Source of the DNA: Pseudomonas sp. Root562
GTDB lineage: Bacteria; Pseudomonadota; Gammaproteobacteria; Pseudomonadales; Pseudomonadaceae
Direction of reading: 5' to 3'
Assembly (NCBI RefSeq): GCF_001427125.1
Contig: NZ_LMGK01000024.1
Coordinates: 343,597 to 407,596 of the forward strand
DNA length: 64,000 bases
In this document: positions 16,323 through 28,911 of the stretch, piece after piece
How the letters are laid out: each line of letters begins with the position of its first letter
Numbering within the stretch: position 1 is the first letter of the stretch
Position numbers and translations under genes: made by a program
The notes under the pieces: generated by a model
Told to the model about the DNA's origin: nothing
The model's input: the letters and a program-made list of their open reading frames with translations, nothing else
The model's database searches: none

Positions 16323-17219
16323 ATGTCCGACAACCGCTGGGAAGGCATCGACGAATTCGTCGCCGTCGCTGAATGCAGCCAGTTCACCGCTGCCGCCGAG
16401 AGATTGGGCGTTTCTTCCTCACACATCAGTCGACAGATCGTACGCCTTGAAGAGCGCGTGCAAACCCGACTGCTTTACCGCAGTACACGGCGGGTGACAC
16501 TGACCGAAGCCGGACAGACTTTTCTGCAACATTGCCAACGCCTGCAGGATGGACGCGAAGAAGCGCTGCGCGCGGTCAGCGATCTGACCAGCGAACCCAA
16601 AGGCATGTTGCGCATGACCTGCGCGGTGGCTTACGGCGAACGCTTTATCGTGCCGCTGGTTACCCGTTTCATGGGGCTTTATCCGCAACTGCGGATTGAC
16701 ATCGAATTGAGCAATCGCCAACTCGATTTGGTGCATGAAGGCCTCGACCTGGCGATCCGCCTCGGCCGCTTGCAGGACTCAAGACTGGTCGCCACCCGCC
16801 TCGCACCACGGCGAATGTTTCTCTGCGCCGCACCGTCCTACCTTGAACGGTACGGCCGCCCACACAGCTTGTCGGAACTGAGCCGTCACAACTGCCTCAT
16901 CGGCAGCTCTGATCTGTGGCAGCTGGAACAGCACGGGCGGGAATATTCGCAACGGGTGCAGGGAAACTGGCGCTGCAACAGCGGGCAAGCTGTGTTGGAT
17001 GCTGCGCTACAAGGCGTCGGGTTGTGTCAGTTGCCGGATTACTACGTGCTGGAGCATCTGAAAAGCGGTGCGTTGATTTCTCTGCTGGAGGCGCATCAAC
17101 CGCCAAACACAGCAGTGTGGGCGCTTTATCCACAGCAGCGGCATCTGTCGCCGAAAGTGCGCAAGTTGGTGGATTATTTGAAGGAAGGGTTGGCCGAAAG
17201 GCCGGAGTATCGAAGCTAG
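16323..17219 (+). CDS. gfnR: LysR-type regulator, GfnR-like
   Basis: A 298-residue LysR-type transcription factor. The N-terminal winged helix (FVAVAECSQFTAAAERLGVSSSHISRQIVRLEE) is clear, followed by the two-lobed effector domain from about residue 90. Position and orientation match PA3630 (GfnR) of P. aeruginosa, which activates the adjacent frmA-fghA genes in response to formaldehyde. The ATG at 16323 is preferred over a TTG just before it. The inducer here is inferred from synteny. Confidence 0.85.
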   Translation: MSDNRWEGIDEFVAVAECSQFTAAAERLGVSSSHISRQIVRLEERVQTRLLYRSTRRVTLTEAGQTFLQHCQRLQDGREEALRAVSDLTSEPKGMLRMTCAVAYGERFIVPLVTRFMGLYPQLRIDIELSNRQLDLVHEGLDLAIRLGRLQDSRLVATRLAPRRMFLCAAPSYLERYGRPHSLSELSRHNCLIGSSDLWQLEQHGREYSQRVQGNWRCNSGQAVLDAALQGVGLCQLPDYYVLEHLKSGALISLLEAHQPPNTAVWALYPQQRHLSPKVRKLVDYLKEGLAERPEYRS

Positions 17220-17265
17220 ACGCTCAACTGCGTGCCAGCAAGAGATCGAGTGCCTGGACTACCGC

Positions 17266-17370
17266 AATCGCGAGCAGGCTCACTCCTACAGTGGACGGGG
17301 GGAGACACACAAATCTTGTGTAAACCAATGAACCTTGTAGGAGTGAGACCGGCTTGCCGGCGATTGGGGC
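17266..17370. repeat. REP pair between gfnR and ispD
   Basis: Two facing REP-type sequences: ATCGCGAGCAGGCTCACTCC (about 17267-17291) and TGTAGGAGTGAGACCGGCTT (17337 on). They lie between the 3' ends of two convergent genes. The two halves differ in core (GAGCAGGCTC versus ACCGGCTTGCCGG), so this pair is diverged. The GCGAT ends lie outside and the TACAG ends inside. Confidence 0.75.
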
Positions 17371-17389
17371 AATACTGAATTCAAGTCAA

Positions 17390-18097
17390 TCAGTGACGAT
17401 TGGCCCAGCGCTGTCTCAACCATTCAAGATCTTCGGGACGTGTGACCTTGAGATTGTCGGAACGCCCTTCGACAAGGCGTGGCGATGAACCAGCCCACTC
17501 CATAGCCGACGCTTCATCAGTGATCACAGCATCCGCCACCAGACTGTCCGCCAACGCCCGATGCAACGCACCAAGTCGAAACATCTGCGGCGTGTACGCT
17601 TGCCAGATCACGCTGCGGTCCACGGTTTCGACGACACGTCCGTGTTTATCGACCCGTTTGAGCGTATCCCGCGCTGGAACCGCCAGCAACCCGCCTACCG
17701 GATCGTCAGCCAGTTCAGCCAGCAATTTGTCGAGATCGTCACGACTGAGATTCGGTCGCGCCGCATCGTGAACCAACACCCAATCTTCGTCATCGGCACC
17801 TTGTGCATGCAGATGCAGCAGGGCATTGAGTACCGAACCGGAACGCTCGGCGCCGCCCTCGACCCGCGTTATACGCGCATCGCCAGCACAAGCCAGGTTA
17901 GGCCAATAAGGATCATCGACAGCAAGACTGACCACCAGGCCTTTGAGGCATGGATGATCGAGGAAACAGCCGAGGCTGTGTTCGAGAATTGTGCGCCCGC
18001 CCAGTTGCAAGTATTGCTTGGGACGGTCCGCGGCCATACGGGCACCGACGCCCGCGGCAGGAATCACGGCCCAGTAGGCCGGTAACGTCGGGTTCAT
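17390..18097 (-). CDS. ispD: 2-C-methyl-D-erythritol 4-phosphate cytidylyltransferase
   Basis: IspD joins CTP to methylerythritol phosphate in the MEP isoprenoid pathway. The 235-residue product has the nucleotide-binding PAAGVGARMAADRPKQYLQLGG, the VHDAARPNL motif and a C-terminal 'DNLKVTRPEDL'. It overlaps ftsB upstream by four bases, the ftsB-ispD pairing common in gammaproteobacteria. Complete, with a normal length. Confidence 0.97.
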   Translation of the reverse strand: MNPTLPAYWAVIPAAGVGARMAADRPKQYLQLGGRTILEHSLGCFLDHPCLKGLVVSLAVDDPYWPNLACAGDARITRVEGGAERSGSVLNALLHLHAQGADDEDWVLVHDAARPNLSRDDLDKLLAELADDPVGGLLAVPARDTLKRVDKHGRVVETVDRSVIWQAYTPQMFRLGALHRALADSLVADAVITDEASAMEWAGSSPRLVEGRSDNLKVTRPEDLEWLRQRWANRH

Positions 18098-18372
18098 TGG
18101 GCCAACTGGTAAAGGGTTTCACCGTCCTTGACCATGCCCAACTCGTGACGAGCCCGCTCTTCAACGGTCTCCATGCCTTTTTTCAATTCGCTGACTTCAG
18201 CGTCCATCACCCGATTGCGCTCAAGCAACACCTGATTCTCAGCTTGCTGATCCGCGATCTGCTGCTTCAGCTCGGCCACTTGCGCCAGACTGCCATTACC
18301 CACCCACAGGCGGTACTGCAGGCCAGCCAGCAACAGGAGCAAGACGAGGAACAACCAATTGGGACTGCGCAT
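18094..18372 (-). CDS. ftsB: Cell division protein FtsB
   Basis: FtsB is a small bitopic membrane protein that, with FtsL and FtsQ, forms the core divisome complex. The 92-residue product has an N-terminal membrane segment (LFLVLLLLLAGLQYRLWVG) and a leucine-rich coiled coil (LAQVAELKQQIADQQAENQVLLERN) in the periplasm. It overlaps ispD and lies 171 bases downstream of eno. Length fits FtsB (about 90-103). Confidence 0.95.
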   Translation of the reverse strand: MRSPNWLFLVLLLLLAGLQYRLWVGNGSLAQVAELKQQIADQQAENQVLLERNRVMDAEVSELKKGMETVEERARHELGMVKDGETLYQLAQ

Positions 18373-18430
18373 CGAATATCAGGTATCCAGTGAAAAAAGA
18401 CAGCCACACCACAACATGAAGCTACTGATA

Positions 18431-18460
18431 GCACGAAGCCTGGAAAACCCAGGCTTGTGC
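18431..18460 (-). terminator. Hairpin downstream of eno
   Basis: GCAC-G-AAGCCTGG / CCAGGCTT-GTGC with a five-base loop lies between the eno stop and ftsB. The stem is long, but there is no T run after it on the minus strand, so it may pause or protect the 3' end rather than terminate fully. Confidence 0.5.
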
Positions 18461-18543
18461 TGATAAGGCATCAGATTAGTGGCAAAAACCACGCCGTAGC
18501 GATTTTTCCGACACAATCCGCTGACTTTTTTTACCCGTACGAC

Positions 18544-19833
18544 TTAGCCGCGGAATTCGCTGCGGCCGTTGTACTTGGCTTTGCCGTTCAACTGCTCTTC
18601 GATACGCAGCAGTTGGTTGTACTTGGACACGCGGTCGGAGCGGCACAGGGAACCGGTCTTGATCTGGCCAGCCGAGGTGCCCACGGCCAGGTCGGCAATG
18701 GTCGAATCCTCGGTTTCGCCCGAGCGGTGCGAGATCACGGCGGTGTAACCGGCGGCCTTGGCCATCTGGATGGCTTCCAGGGTTTCAGTCAGGGTGCCGA
18801 TCTGGTTGAACTTGATCAGGATCGAGTTGGCGATCTTTTTATCGATGCCTTCTTTCAGGATCTTGGTATTGGTCACGAACAGGTCGTCGCCTACCAGTTG
18901 GGTCTTCTCGCCGATCTTGTCGGTGAGGATTTTCCAGCCAGCCCAGTCGGACTCGTCCAGGCCATCTTCGATGGAGATGATCGGGTAACGCTCGGTCAGG
19001 CCTTTGAGGTAGTCGGCGAAACCTTCAGCGGTGAACACCTGGCCTTCGCCGGACAGGTTGTACTTGCCGTCTTCGTAGAATTCGCTGGCCGCGCAGTCCA
19101 GGGCCAGGGTCACGTCGGTGCCGAGTTTGTAGCCGGCGTTGGCCACAGCTTCGGAGATCACTTTCAGTGCGTCTTCGTTGGAAGCCAGGTTCGGTGCAAA
19201 ACCACCTTCGTCACCGACGGCAGTGCTCAGGCCACGGGCCTTCAGTACGGCTTTGAGGTGGTGGAAAATCTCGGTGCCCATACGCAGACCTTCCGAGAAA
19301 GACTTGGCGCCAACCGGCTGAACCATGAATTCCTGGATGTCGACGTTGTTATCGGCGTGCTCGCCACCGTTGATGATGTTCATCATCGGAACCGGCATCG
19401 AGTAGACACCCGGGGTGCCGTTCAGGTTGGCGATGTGGGCGTACAACGGCAGGTCCTGGTCTTGTGCTGCCGCCTTGGCCGCAGCCAGGGAAACGGCGAG
19501 GATCGCGTTGGCGCCCAGGGTGGCCTTGTTTTCAGTACCGTCGAGCTTGATCATCGCCAGGTCGAGGGCTTTCTGGTCACTTGGGTCCATGCCTTTCAAC
19601 AGGTCCTTGATCGGACCGTTGATGTTGGCTACGGCTTTGAGAACGCCCTTGCCCAGGTAACGGCTCTTGTCGCCATCACGCAGCTCGAGCGCTTCACGCG
19701 AGCCAGTGGAAGCACCGGACGGCGCGCAAGCGCTGCCGATGATGCCGTTATCGAGAAGCACATCCGCTTCCACGGTGGGATTGCCACGGGAGTCGAGAAC
19801 TTCACGACCTTTGATGTCGACGATTTTAGCCAT
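18544..19833 (-). CDS. eno: Enolase
   Basis: Enolase interconverts 2-phosphoglycerate and phosphoenolpyruvate, and in many bacteria is part of the RNA degradosome. The 429-residue product has the family motifs 'GNPTVEADVLLDNG', the catalytic-Lys segment ILIKFNQIGTLTET and the signature SHRSGETEDS. The frame opens four codons earlier, but ATG at 19833 after GGAGTG gives the standard start MAKIVDIKG. It lies downstream of kdsA with a strong hairpin between them, so it may have its own promoter. Confidence 0.98.
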   Translation of the reverse strand: MAKIVDIKGREVLDSRGNPTVEADVLLDNGIIGSACAPSGASTGSREALELRDGDKSRYLGKGVLKAVANINGPIKDLLKGMDPSDQKALDLAMIKLDGTENKATLGANAILAVSLAAAKAAAQDQDLPLYAHIANLNGTPGVYSMPVPMMNIINGGEHADNNVDIQEFMVQPVGAKSFSEGLRMGTEIFHHLKAVLKARGLSTAVGDEGGFAPNLASNEDALKVISEAVANAGYKLGTDVTLALDCAASEFYEDGKYNLSGEGQVFTAEGFADYLKGLTERYPIISIEDGLDESDWAGWKILTDKIGEKTQLVGDDLFVTNTKILKEGIDKKIANSILIKFNQIGTLTETLEAIQMAKAAGYTAVISHRSGETEDSTIADLAVGTSAGQIKTGSLCRSDRVSKYNQLLRIEEQLNGKAKYNGRSEFRG

Positions 19834-19931
19834 TGTTGTAAACACTCCAAAGTTGACGAAAACGACGCAGCTAGAGGAAATCTTTTACCGTCGGCAAGCG
19901 ATGTGCAGCGGGCAGTCTTGCGGACGATAAG

Positions 19932-19953
19932 GCTCAGGCCCGAGGGCCTGAGC
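19932..19953 (-). terminator. Strong hairpin between kdsA and eno
   Basis: A 10-bp perfect GC-rich stem (GCTCAGGCCC / GGGCCTGAGC) with a two-base spacer lies in the kdsA-eno gap. It lacks a T run, so it may act as a pause, an RNA-processing stop or a weak terminator. Confidence 0.5.
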
Positions 19954-19989
19954 GTTAATTCGTGCGGTACTTTACCGGAGAAATGAGGA

Positions 19990-20835
19990 TTACGCGGTTT
20001 CTACCGTCGGAAAACTCTTAACCAGTTCGTCCAGAGCTTTGAGCTGGGCCAGGAATGGCTCCAGTTTGTCCAGACGCAAGGCACAAGGGCCATCGCATTT
20101 GGCGTTGTCCGGGTCCGGGTGGGCTTCCAGGAACAGGCCGGCCAGAGACTGGCTCATGCCGGCTTTCGCCAGGTCGAGGACCTGGGCACGACGGCCGCCG
20201 GCGGAGTCGGCGCGACCACCGGGCATTTGCAGCGCGTGGGTCACGTCGAAGAACACCGGGTACTCGAACTGCTTCATGATGCCGAAGCCGAGCATGTCGA
20301 CGACCAGGTTGTTGTAGCCGAAGCTCGAACCACGCTCGCAGAGGATCAACTGATCGTTACCGGCTTCGACGCACTTGTTCAGGATATGTTTCATTTCCTG
20401 TGGCGCGAGGAATTGGGCTTTCTTGATATTGATCACGGCGCCCGTTTTGGCCATTGCGACCACCAGGTCGGTCTGGCGCGACAGGAAGGCCGGCAACTGG
20501 ATGATGTCGCAGACTTCAGCGACGACCGCGGCCTGCTCAGGCTCGTGGACGTCGGTGATGATCGGCACGCCGAAGGCTTGCTTGATGTCCTGGAAAATCC
20601 GCATGCCCTCTTCCAGGCCGGGGCCACGGTAAGAGGTCACGGAGGAACGGTTGGCCTTGTCGAAGCTGGCCTTGAACACGTAAGGGATACCCAGTTTCTG
20701 GGTAACCTTTACGTACTCTTCGCAGACCTGCATCGCCATGTCGCGGCTTTCCAGCACGTTCATGCCACCAAAAAGCACCATTGGCTTGTCGTTGGCAATC
20801 TCGATATCGCCTACGCGGATGATCTTCTGCGCCAT
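19990..20835 (-). CDS. kdsA: 3-deoxy-8-phosphooctulonate (KDO-8-P) synthase
   Basis: KdsA condenses phosphoenolpyruvate and arabinose 5-phosphate to KDO-8-phosphate, the sugar of the lipopolysaccharide inner core. The 281-residue TIM-barrel protein has 'VLFGGMNVLESRDMAM', the 'KASFDKANRSSVTSYRGPG' segment and 'ERGSSFGYNNLVVDM'. The frame opens 54 codons upstream inside pyrG; ATG at 20835, four bases after the pyrG stop, gives the standard start MAQKIIRVG. pyrG-kdsA-eno is conserved in Pseudomonas. Confidence 0.97.
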   Translation of the reverse strand: MAQKIIRVGDIEIANDKPMVLFGGMNVLESRDMAMQVCEEYVKVTQKLGIPYVFKASFDKANRSSVTSYRGPGLEEGMRIFQDIKQAFGVPIITDVHEPEQAAVVAEVCDIIQLPAFLSRQTDLVVAMAKTGAVINIKKAQFLAPQEMKHILNKCVEAGNDQLILCERGSSFGYNNLVVDMLGFGIMKQFEYPVFFDVTHALQMPGGRADSAGGRRAQVLDLAKAGMSQSLAGLFLEAHPDPDNAKCDGPCALRLDKLEPFLAQLKALDELVKSFPTVETA

Positions 20836-20839
20836 CGGT

Positions 20840-22471
20840 TTACGCCTTCTTCTGGTGTTGAGCCAACGCTGCCTTGACGAAACCGCTGAACAACGGGTGA
20901 CCGTCGCGTGGTGTCGAGGTGAACTCCGGGTGGAACTGGCAAGCCACGAACCATGGATGATCCGGTGCTTCAACCACTTCAACCAGCGCGCCATCACCGG
21001 AACGACCGGAGATTTTCAGGCCGGCTTCGATGATTTGCGGCAGCAGGTTGTTGTTCACTTCATAGCGATGACGATGACGTTCGACGATCACGTCCTTGCC
21101 GTAGCAACCGTGAACCAGCGAACCCGGCTCCAGCAGGCAATCCTGCGCGCCGAGGCGCATGGTGCCGCCCAGGTCGGAAGCTTCGGTACGGGTTTCGACG
21201 GCGCCAGTGGCGTCTTCCCACTCGGTGATCAGACCCACGACCGGGTGACCGCTTGCACGATCGAACTCGGTGGAGTTGGCGTCTTTCCAGCCCATGACGT
21301 TACGAGCGAACTCGATCACCGCCACTTGCATGCCCAGGCAGATGCCCAGGTACGGAACCTTGTTTTCACGAGCGTATTGAACGGCAGTGATCTTGCCTTC
21401 CACGCCACGCAGGCCGAAGCCGCCCGGAACCAGGATGGCGTCGACGCCTTCGAGCAGCGCGGTGCCCTGGTTTTCGATGTCTTCGGAATCGATGTAGCGC
21501 AGGTTGACCTTGGTACGGTTGCTGATACCGGCGTGACTCATCGCTTCGATCAGCGACTTGTAGGCATCGAGCAGCTCCATGTACTTGCCGACCATGGCGA
21601 TGGTGACTTCGTGCTCAGGGTTGAGCTTGGCGTCGACCACGGCTTCCCACTCGGACAGATCGGCACCGCCACATTGCAGACCGAAACGCTCGACGACGAA
21701 ATCGTCCAGGCCCTGGGAGTGCAGGATGCCCGGGATCTTGTAGATGGTGTCGGCGTCTTCCAGCGCGATCACCGCACGTTCTTCAACGTTGGTGAATTGC
21801 GCGATCTTGCGACGGGAAGAGACATCGATCGGGTGATCGGAGCGGCAGACCAGCACGTCAGGCTGCAGGCCGATGGAGCGCAGTTCCTTGACCGAGTGCT
21901 GGGTTGGCTTGGTCTTGGTTTCGCCGGCAGTGGCGATGTACGGCACCAGTGTCAGGTGCATCAGCATCGCGCGCTTGGCGCCGACTTCGAAACGCAACTG
22001 GCGGATGGCTTCGAGGAACGGTTGGGATTCGATGTCACCCACGGTGCCACCGATCTCGACCATTGCCACGTCGGCATCGCCTGCACCCTTGATGATGCGG
22101 CGCTTGATTTCGTCGGTGATGTGCGGAATCACCTGGATGGTTGCACCCAGGTAGTCACCACGGCGCTCTTTGCGCAGCACATGCTCGTAGACACGGCCAG
22201 TGGTGAAGTTGTTGTTCTGGGTCATGGTCGTGCGGATGAACCGCTCGTAGTGGCCCAGGTCCAGGTCGGTCTCGGCGCCGTCGTGGGTGACGAACACTTC
22301 ACCGTGCTGGAACGGGCTCATGGTGCCCGGGTCGACGTTGATGTACGGGTCCAGCTTCAGCATGGTGACCTTAAGTCCCCGCGCCTCCAGGATGGCCGCC
22401 AATGATGCCGATGCAATGCCTTTCCCCAATGAAGAAACAACACCGCCCGTGACGAATATGTAGCGCGTCAT
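20840..22471 (-). CDS. pyrG: CTP synthase
   Basis: PyrG aminates UTP to CTP using glutamine and ATP. The 543-residue protein has an N-terminal synthetase domain (ITRYIFVTGG VVSSLGKGI opening, then 'YINVDPGTMSPFQHGEVFV') and a C-terminal class I glutaminase domain with nucleophile motif GICLGMQ (about residue 379) and final 'QFHPEFTSTP'. It is followed by kdsA after four bases. The 274 bases before it should hold its promoter. Complete. Confidence 0.98.
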   Translation of the reverse strand: MTRYIFVTGGVVSSLGKGIASASLAAILEARGLKVTMLKLDPYINVDPGTMSPFQHGEVFVTHDGAETDLDLGHYERFIRTTMTQNNNFTTGRVYEHVLRKERRGDYLGATIQVIPHITDEIKRRIIKGAGDADVAMVEIGGTVGDIESQPFLEAIRQLRFEVGAKRAMLMHLTLVPYIATAGETKTKPTQHSVKELRSIGLQPDVLVCRSDHPIDVSSRRKIAQFTNVEERAVIALEDADTIYKIPGILHSQGLDDFVVERFGLQCGGADLSEWEAVVDAKLNPEHEVTIAMVGKYMELLDAYKSLIEAMSHAGISNRTKVNLRYIDSEDIENQGTALLEGVDAILVPGGFGLRGVEGKITAVQYARENKVPYLGICLGMQVAVIEFARNVMGWKDANSTEFDRASGHPVVGLITEWEDATGAVETRTEASDLGGTMRLGAQDCLLEPGSLVHGCYGKDVIVERHRHRYEVNNNLLPQIIEAGLKISGRSGDGALVEVVEAPDHPWFVACQFHPEFTSTPRDGHPLFSGFVKAALAQHQKKA

Positions 22472-22745
22472 GAAAAACCCTAGAAGTCTGCGTTAAAGCG
22501 GTCCGAGCCGCCGGGGAAAGCGAAGGAAGGCCGAAGCCCCCGATCACCTGCATTAATCACAGTGCACCTTTCAAAAAAACCGCCGCGTTGGGACAGACCG
22601 GAAGATGAAACACCGGTACGTTGCTCGCTACACATTTTTTGGAATCGCCCAGCAAAGACTGCTTGGTAATCGGCAACTCCTGCAATTCAGGCGAATCCAC
22701 AGAAGTTGTATCAAGAAGGGAGCGTAGTCTACCGGAAAGCCCCTT

Positions 22746-24092
22746 TCAGCTCAAACCTTGATCTTCGATCGGCGGCTGCCAATGCAATTTCCATTCTCCT
22801 GCCTTGCCACCCGCCAGGCCCTGAAGGTTCGCCACCGCCAGCAATTGCTCGCCCTTGAACAGCAGCGGCAATCTGCCGCGCACGAACTGCGGCACACCCC
22901 GCTCATTGAACAAACGCTTGAGATCGCGATGACCGCGGTGCGGCAATTCCATGATTTCGCCACCTTCACGATAGCGGATCTGCAAAGGGCCATCGGGCAA
23001 TTGCCCCGTCAGCGTGAGCACGCCGTTGCCGGGCAATGCCAACGGCAGCGCGGGGTCAGGCCAGTTTCCGGCATCGGGCACCGGCCTCAACCAGATGCCC
23101 GACAACCACCACAGGCGCCCACCCGCCCGATGCAATTCGCCATCTGCCAGGCGCCAGATCGGTCGGGCATCGTGCGCTGCATCACGCAAATTGTCCCAAC
23201 CCGACCAATGGTCACTGTCGGGCAACCTTGTCCGCGGCTCAAGCCAGTGACTGAGCGCGTTGCGTTGCCGGGCAGCGGATAGTTTTTCCAGCGCTACCAG
23301 CTCCAGAGACGGCAAGCCCAGCCAATCGAAATCACTTGGCGTGATCGCCTGGCTCAAGTCGATTTGCGCAAGATCATCGAGTAACCCCTGCGCCTCGCTC
23401 AGATGCGCAGCACTGCGGGCCATGGTCGCCATCGCTTGCGGCCAGCGCTCCGACAGCACCGGGAACACCTGATGGCGCAGGTAGTTGCGCGAGTACTGCC
23501 GATCCTGATTGGAAGGATCCTCGATCCAGCTCAAATGGTTTTCGCTGGCATAGGCTTCCAGCTCGGCCCTCGTGACATCGAGCAATGGCCGCAGTAGATG
23601 GCCCTTGCCCAATACACGCTGGCGCGGCATTCCCGACAACCCTCTCACCCCTGCCCCACGCAACAACCGGAACAACAGGGTTTCCGCCTGATCATCGCGG
23701 TGTTGCGCGGTCAGCAGTATTTCATTGGCTTGAGTGATCTGGTTGAAGGCGGCATAGCGCGCCTCCCGGGCCGCACGCTCCAGGCTGGCGCCGGGTTGCA
23801 CCTGTACGTGCACGACGTGTAGTGGCACACCCAAGGCATCACAAACCGACCGACAATGCTCCGGCCACGCATCAGCCACAGCTTGAAGGCCGTGATGAAC
23901 ATGAATGGCGCTTAGCGTCGGCAGGGATTCGGTTTTTGCGAGGTGTACGAGAAGGTGCAACAAAACGGTGGAGTCGAGACCACCAGAGAAGGCGATGCAC
24001 CAAGCGGAGGCGTTGCGCCAAGCGGAGGCGTTGCGCCAGCGCTTCAGATTCAGCAAGAGTCTGGAAGGCAAATCAATTCCGGGCCGATCCAT
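22746..24092 (-). CDS. tilS: tRNA(Ile)-lysidine synthase TilS
   Basis: TilS attaches lysine to C34 of tRNA(Ile) so that it reads AUA. The product (448 residues from ATG 24092, which follows AAAGGGAC) has the PP-loop SGGLDST at 36-42, the 'QAETLLFRLLRGAGVRGL' and 'NYLRHQVFPVL' segments, and a C-terminal domain. Just before the PP-loop the protein carries a tandem WRNASA-WRNASA duplication from an exact 18-bp repeat (24001-24036). A start six codons earlier is also open. A REP pair lies 25 bases before the start, between accA and tilS. Confidence 0.94.
   Translation of the reverse strand: MDRPGIDLPSRLLLNLKRWRNASAWRNASAWCIAFSGGLDSTVLLHLLVHLAKTESLPTLSAIHVHHGLQAVADAWPEHCRSVCDALGVPLHVVHVQVQPGASLERAAREARYAAFNQITQANEILLTAQHRDDQAETLLFRLLRGAGVRGLSGMPRQRVLGKGHLLRPLLDVTRAELEAYASENHLSWIEDPSNQDRQYSRNYLRHQVFPVLSERWPQAMATMARSAAHLSEAQGLLDDLAQIDLSQAITPSDFDWLGLPSLELVALEKLSAARQRNALSHWLEPRTRLPDSDHWSGWDNLRDAAHDARPIWRLADGELHRAGGRLWWLSGIWLRPVPDAGNWPDPALPLALPGNGVLTLTGQLPDGPLQIRYREGGEIMELPHRGHRDLKRLFNERGVPQFVRGRLPLLFKGEQLLAVANLQGLAGGKAGEWKLHWQPPIEDQGLS
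24001..24036 (-). repeat. 18-bp tandem duplication inside tilS
   Basis: Two exact copies of an 18-bp unit (24001-24018 and 24019-24036) add six residues (RNASAW) directly before the TilS PP-loop. The number of bases is a multiple of three, so the frame is kept. Confidence 0.9.
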
Positions 24093-24116
24093 ATATGTCC
24101 CTTTGCACAAATCAAA

Positions 24117-24207
24117 TGTGGGAGCGAGCCTGCTCGCGATAGCGGTAGAACAGCCAACAGATTTGTTGAATGTTAAACCCTTATCGCGAGCAGGCTCGCT
24201 CCCACAT
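24117..24207. repeat. REP pair between accA and tilS
   Basis: Near-perfect inverted REP copies, TGTGGGAGCGAGCCTGCTCG at the left and CGAGCAGGCTCGCTCCCACA at the right, enclose about 45 bases. The GTGGGAG ends lie outside. In RNA this forms a long hairpin in the accA-tilS gap. Confidence 0.9.
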
Positions 24208-24225
24208 GGGTACAGCGTGATCTGA

Positions 24226-25173
24226 TTACAGACCGTAGCTCATCAGGCGCTCGTAACGACGGTCGAGCAGCGCCTTGTGATCAAGCTTCTTGAGCATTGC
24301 CAGTTGCGAGCTCAGCTCGGCACGGATCGAAGCAGCCGCAGCGGCCGGATCACGGTGTGCGCCACCCAGAGGCTCGCCAATCACCTTGTCGACGATACCC
24401 AGGCCTTTGAGACGCTCGGCGGTGATGCCCATCGCTTCGGCGGCATCCGGCGCTTTCTCGGCGGTTTTCCACAGAATCGAAGCGCAACCTTCCGGCGAAA
24501 TCACCGCGTAGGTCGAGTACTGCAGCATGTTCAGTTGATCGCACACGCCGATGGCCAGCGCGCCACCGGAACCACCTTCACCGATGACGGTAGCGATGAT
24601 CGGGGTTTTCAGGCGCGCCATGACGCGCAGGTTCCAGGCGATCGCTTCGCTCTGGTTGCGCTCTTCAGCGTCGATGCCCGGGTAGGCACCCGGGGTGTCG
24701 ATGAAGGTCAGGATCGGCATCTTGAAGCGTTCGGCCATCTCCATCAGGCGGCAAGCCTTGCGGTAGCCTTCCGGACGCGGCATACCGAAGTTGCGGCGAA
24801 CCTTCTCGCGCACTTCACGGCCTTTCTGGTGGCCGATGATCATCACCGGCTGGTCGTCCAGACGAGCGATACCGCCGACGATGGCAGCGTCGTCGGAGAA
24901 GTGGCGGTCACCGTGCAACTCGTCGAACTCGGTGAAGATGTGTTCAATGTAGTCCAGGGTGTAAGGACGTTTCGGGTGACGCGCCAGACGAGCGATCTGC
25001 CAGCTGGTCAGCTTGCCAAAGATATCTTCGGTCAGCGTCTTGCTCTTGTCCTGCAGGCGGGAGATCTCATCGCCGATATTCAGCGAATTGTCATTACCGA
25101 CCAAGCGCAACTCTTCGATCTTGGCTTGCAGGTCGGCGATCGGCTGTTCGAAATCTAGAAAATTCGGGTTCAT
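24226..25173 (-). CDS. accA: Acetyl-CoA carboxylase carboxyltransferase subunit alpha
   Basis: AccA and AccD form the carboxyltransferase that passes the carboxyl group from biotin to acetyl-CoA, giving malonyl-CoA for fatty acid synthesis. The 315-residue protein has 'MIIGHQKGREVREKVRRNFGM', 'TFIDTPGAYPGIDAEERNQ' and 'VIGEGGSGGALAIGV', the crotonase-type oxyanion regions. ATG at 25173 gives the standard 315-residue start MNPNFLDFEQPIA; the frame opens nine codons earlier. It follows dnaE by 139 bases. Confidence 0.98.
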   Translation of the reverse strand: MNPNFLDFEQPIADLQAKIEELRLVGNDNSLNIGDEISRLQDKSKTLTEDIFGKLTSWQIARLARHPKRPYTLDYIEHIFTEFDELHGDRHFSDDAAIVGGIARLDDQPVMIIGHQKGREVREKVRRNFGMPRPEGYRKACRLMEMAERFKMPILTFIDTPGAYPGIDAEERNQSEAIAWNLRVMARLKTPIIATVIGEGGSGGALAIGVCDQLNMLQYSTYAVISPEGCASILWKTAEKAPDAAEAMGITAERLKGLGIVDKVIGEPLGGAHRDPAAAAASIRAELSSQLAMLKKLDHKALLDRRYERLMSYGL

Positions 25174-25312
25174 AGGCGTCCGTCTTGGGTCGAGTCCCAA
25201 GTGATCTTGGGCCGGCCGGTTGTCTATTCGCGCCCTACCTTAAGGGAGAGGCGCGCTGAGGTCGAGATTAAAAATTCAGGTTGCGGGCAGGCGTTCTGAT
25301 ATTACCTGCCGG

Positions 25313-28834
<3,522 letters not shown>

Positions 28835-28849
28835 AGTGATCCTGTCTGT

Positions 28850-28889
28850 GAACATGAAAACAACAAGGCCCGGATTGTACCGGGCCTTG
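28850..28889 (-). terminator. Terminator between rnhB and dnaE
   Basis: A 10-bp perfect stem CAAGGCCCGG / CCGGGCCTTG with a six-base loop is followed on the minus strand by TTGTTTTC. It ends the large rnhB-proximal transcript, yet its tail lies only about 16-20 bases from the dnaE start, leaving little room for a separate promoter. Confidence 0.75.
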
Positions 28890-28911
28890 GTAAAAAAAAT
28901 CAGCCTTGCGA

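Noticed and set aside
18457..19986. 509-codon plus-strand frame opposite eno
   Set aside because: Antisense shadow of eno.
20738..22405. 555-codon plus-strand frame opposite pyrG
   Set aside because: Antisense shadow of pyrG.
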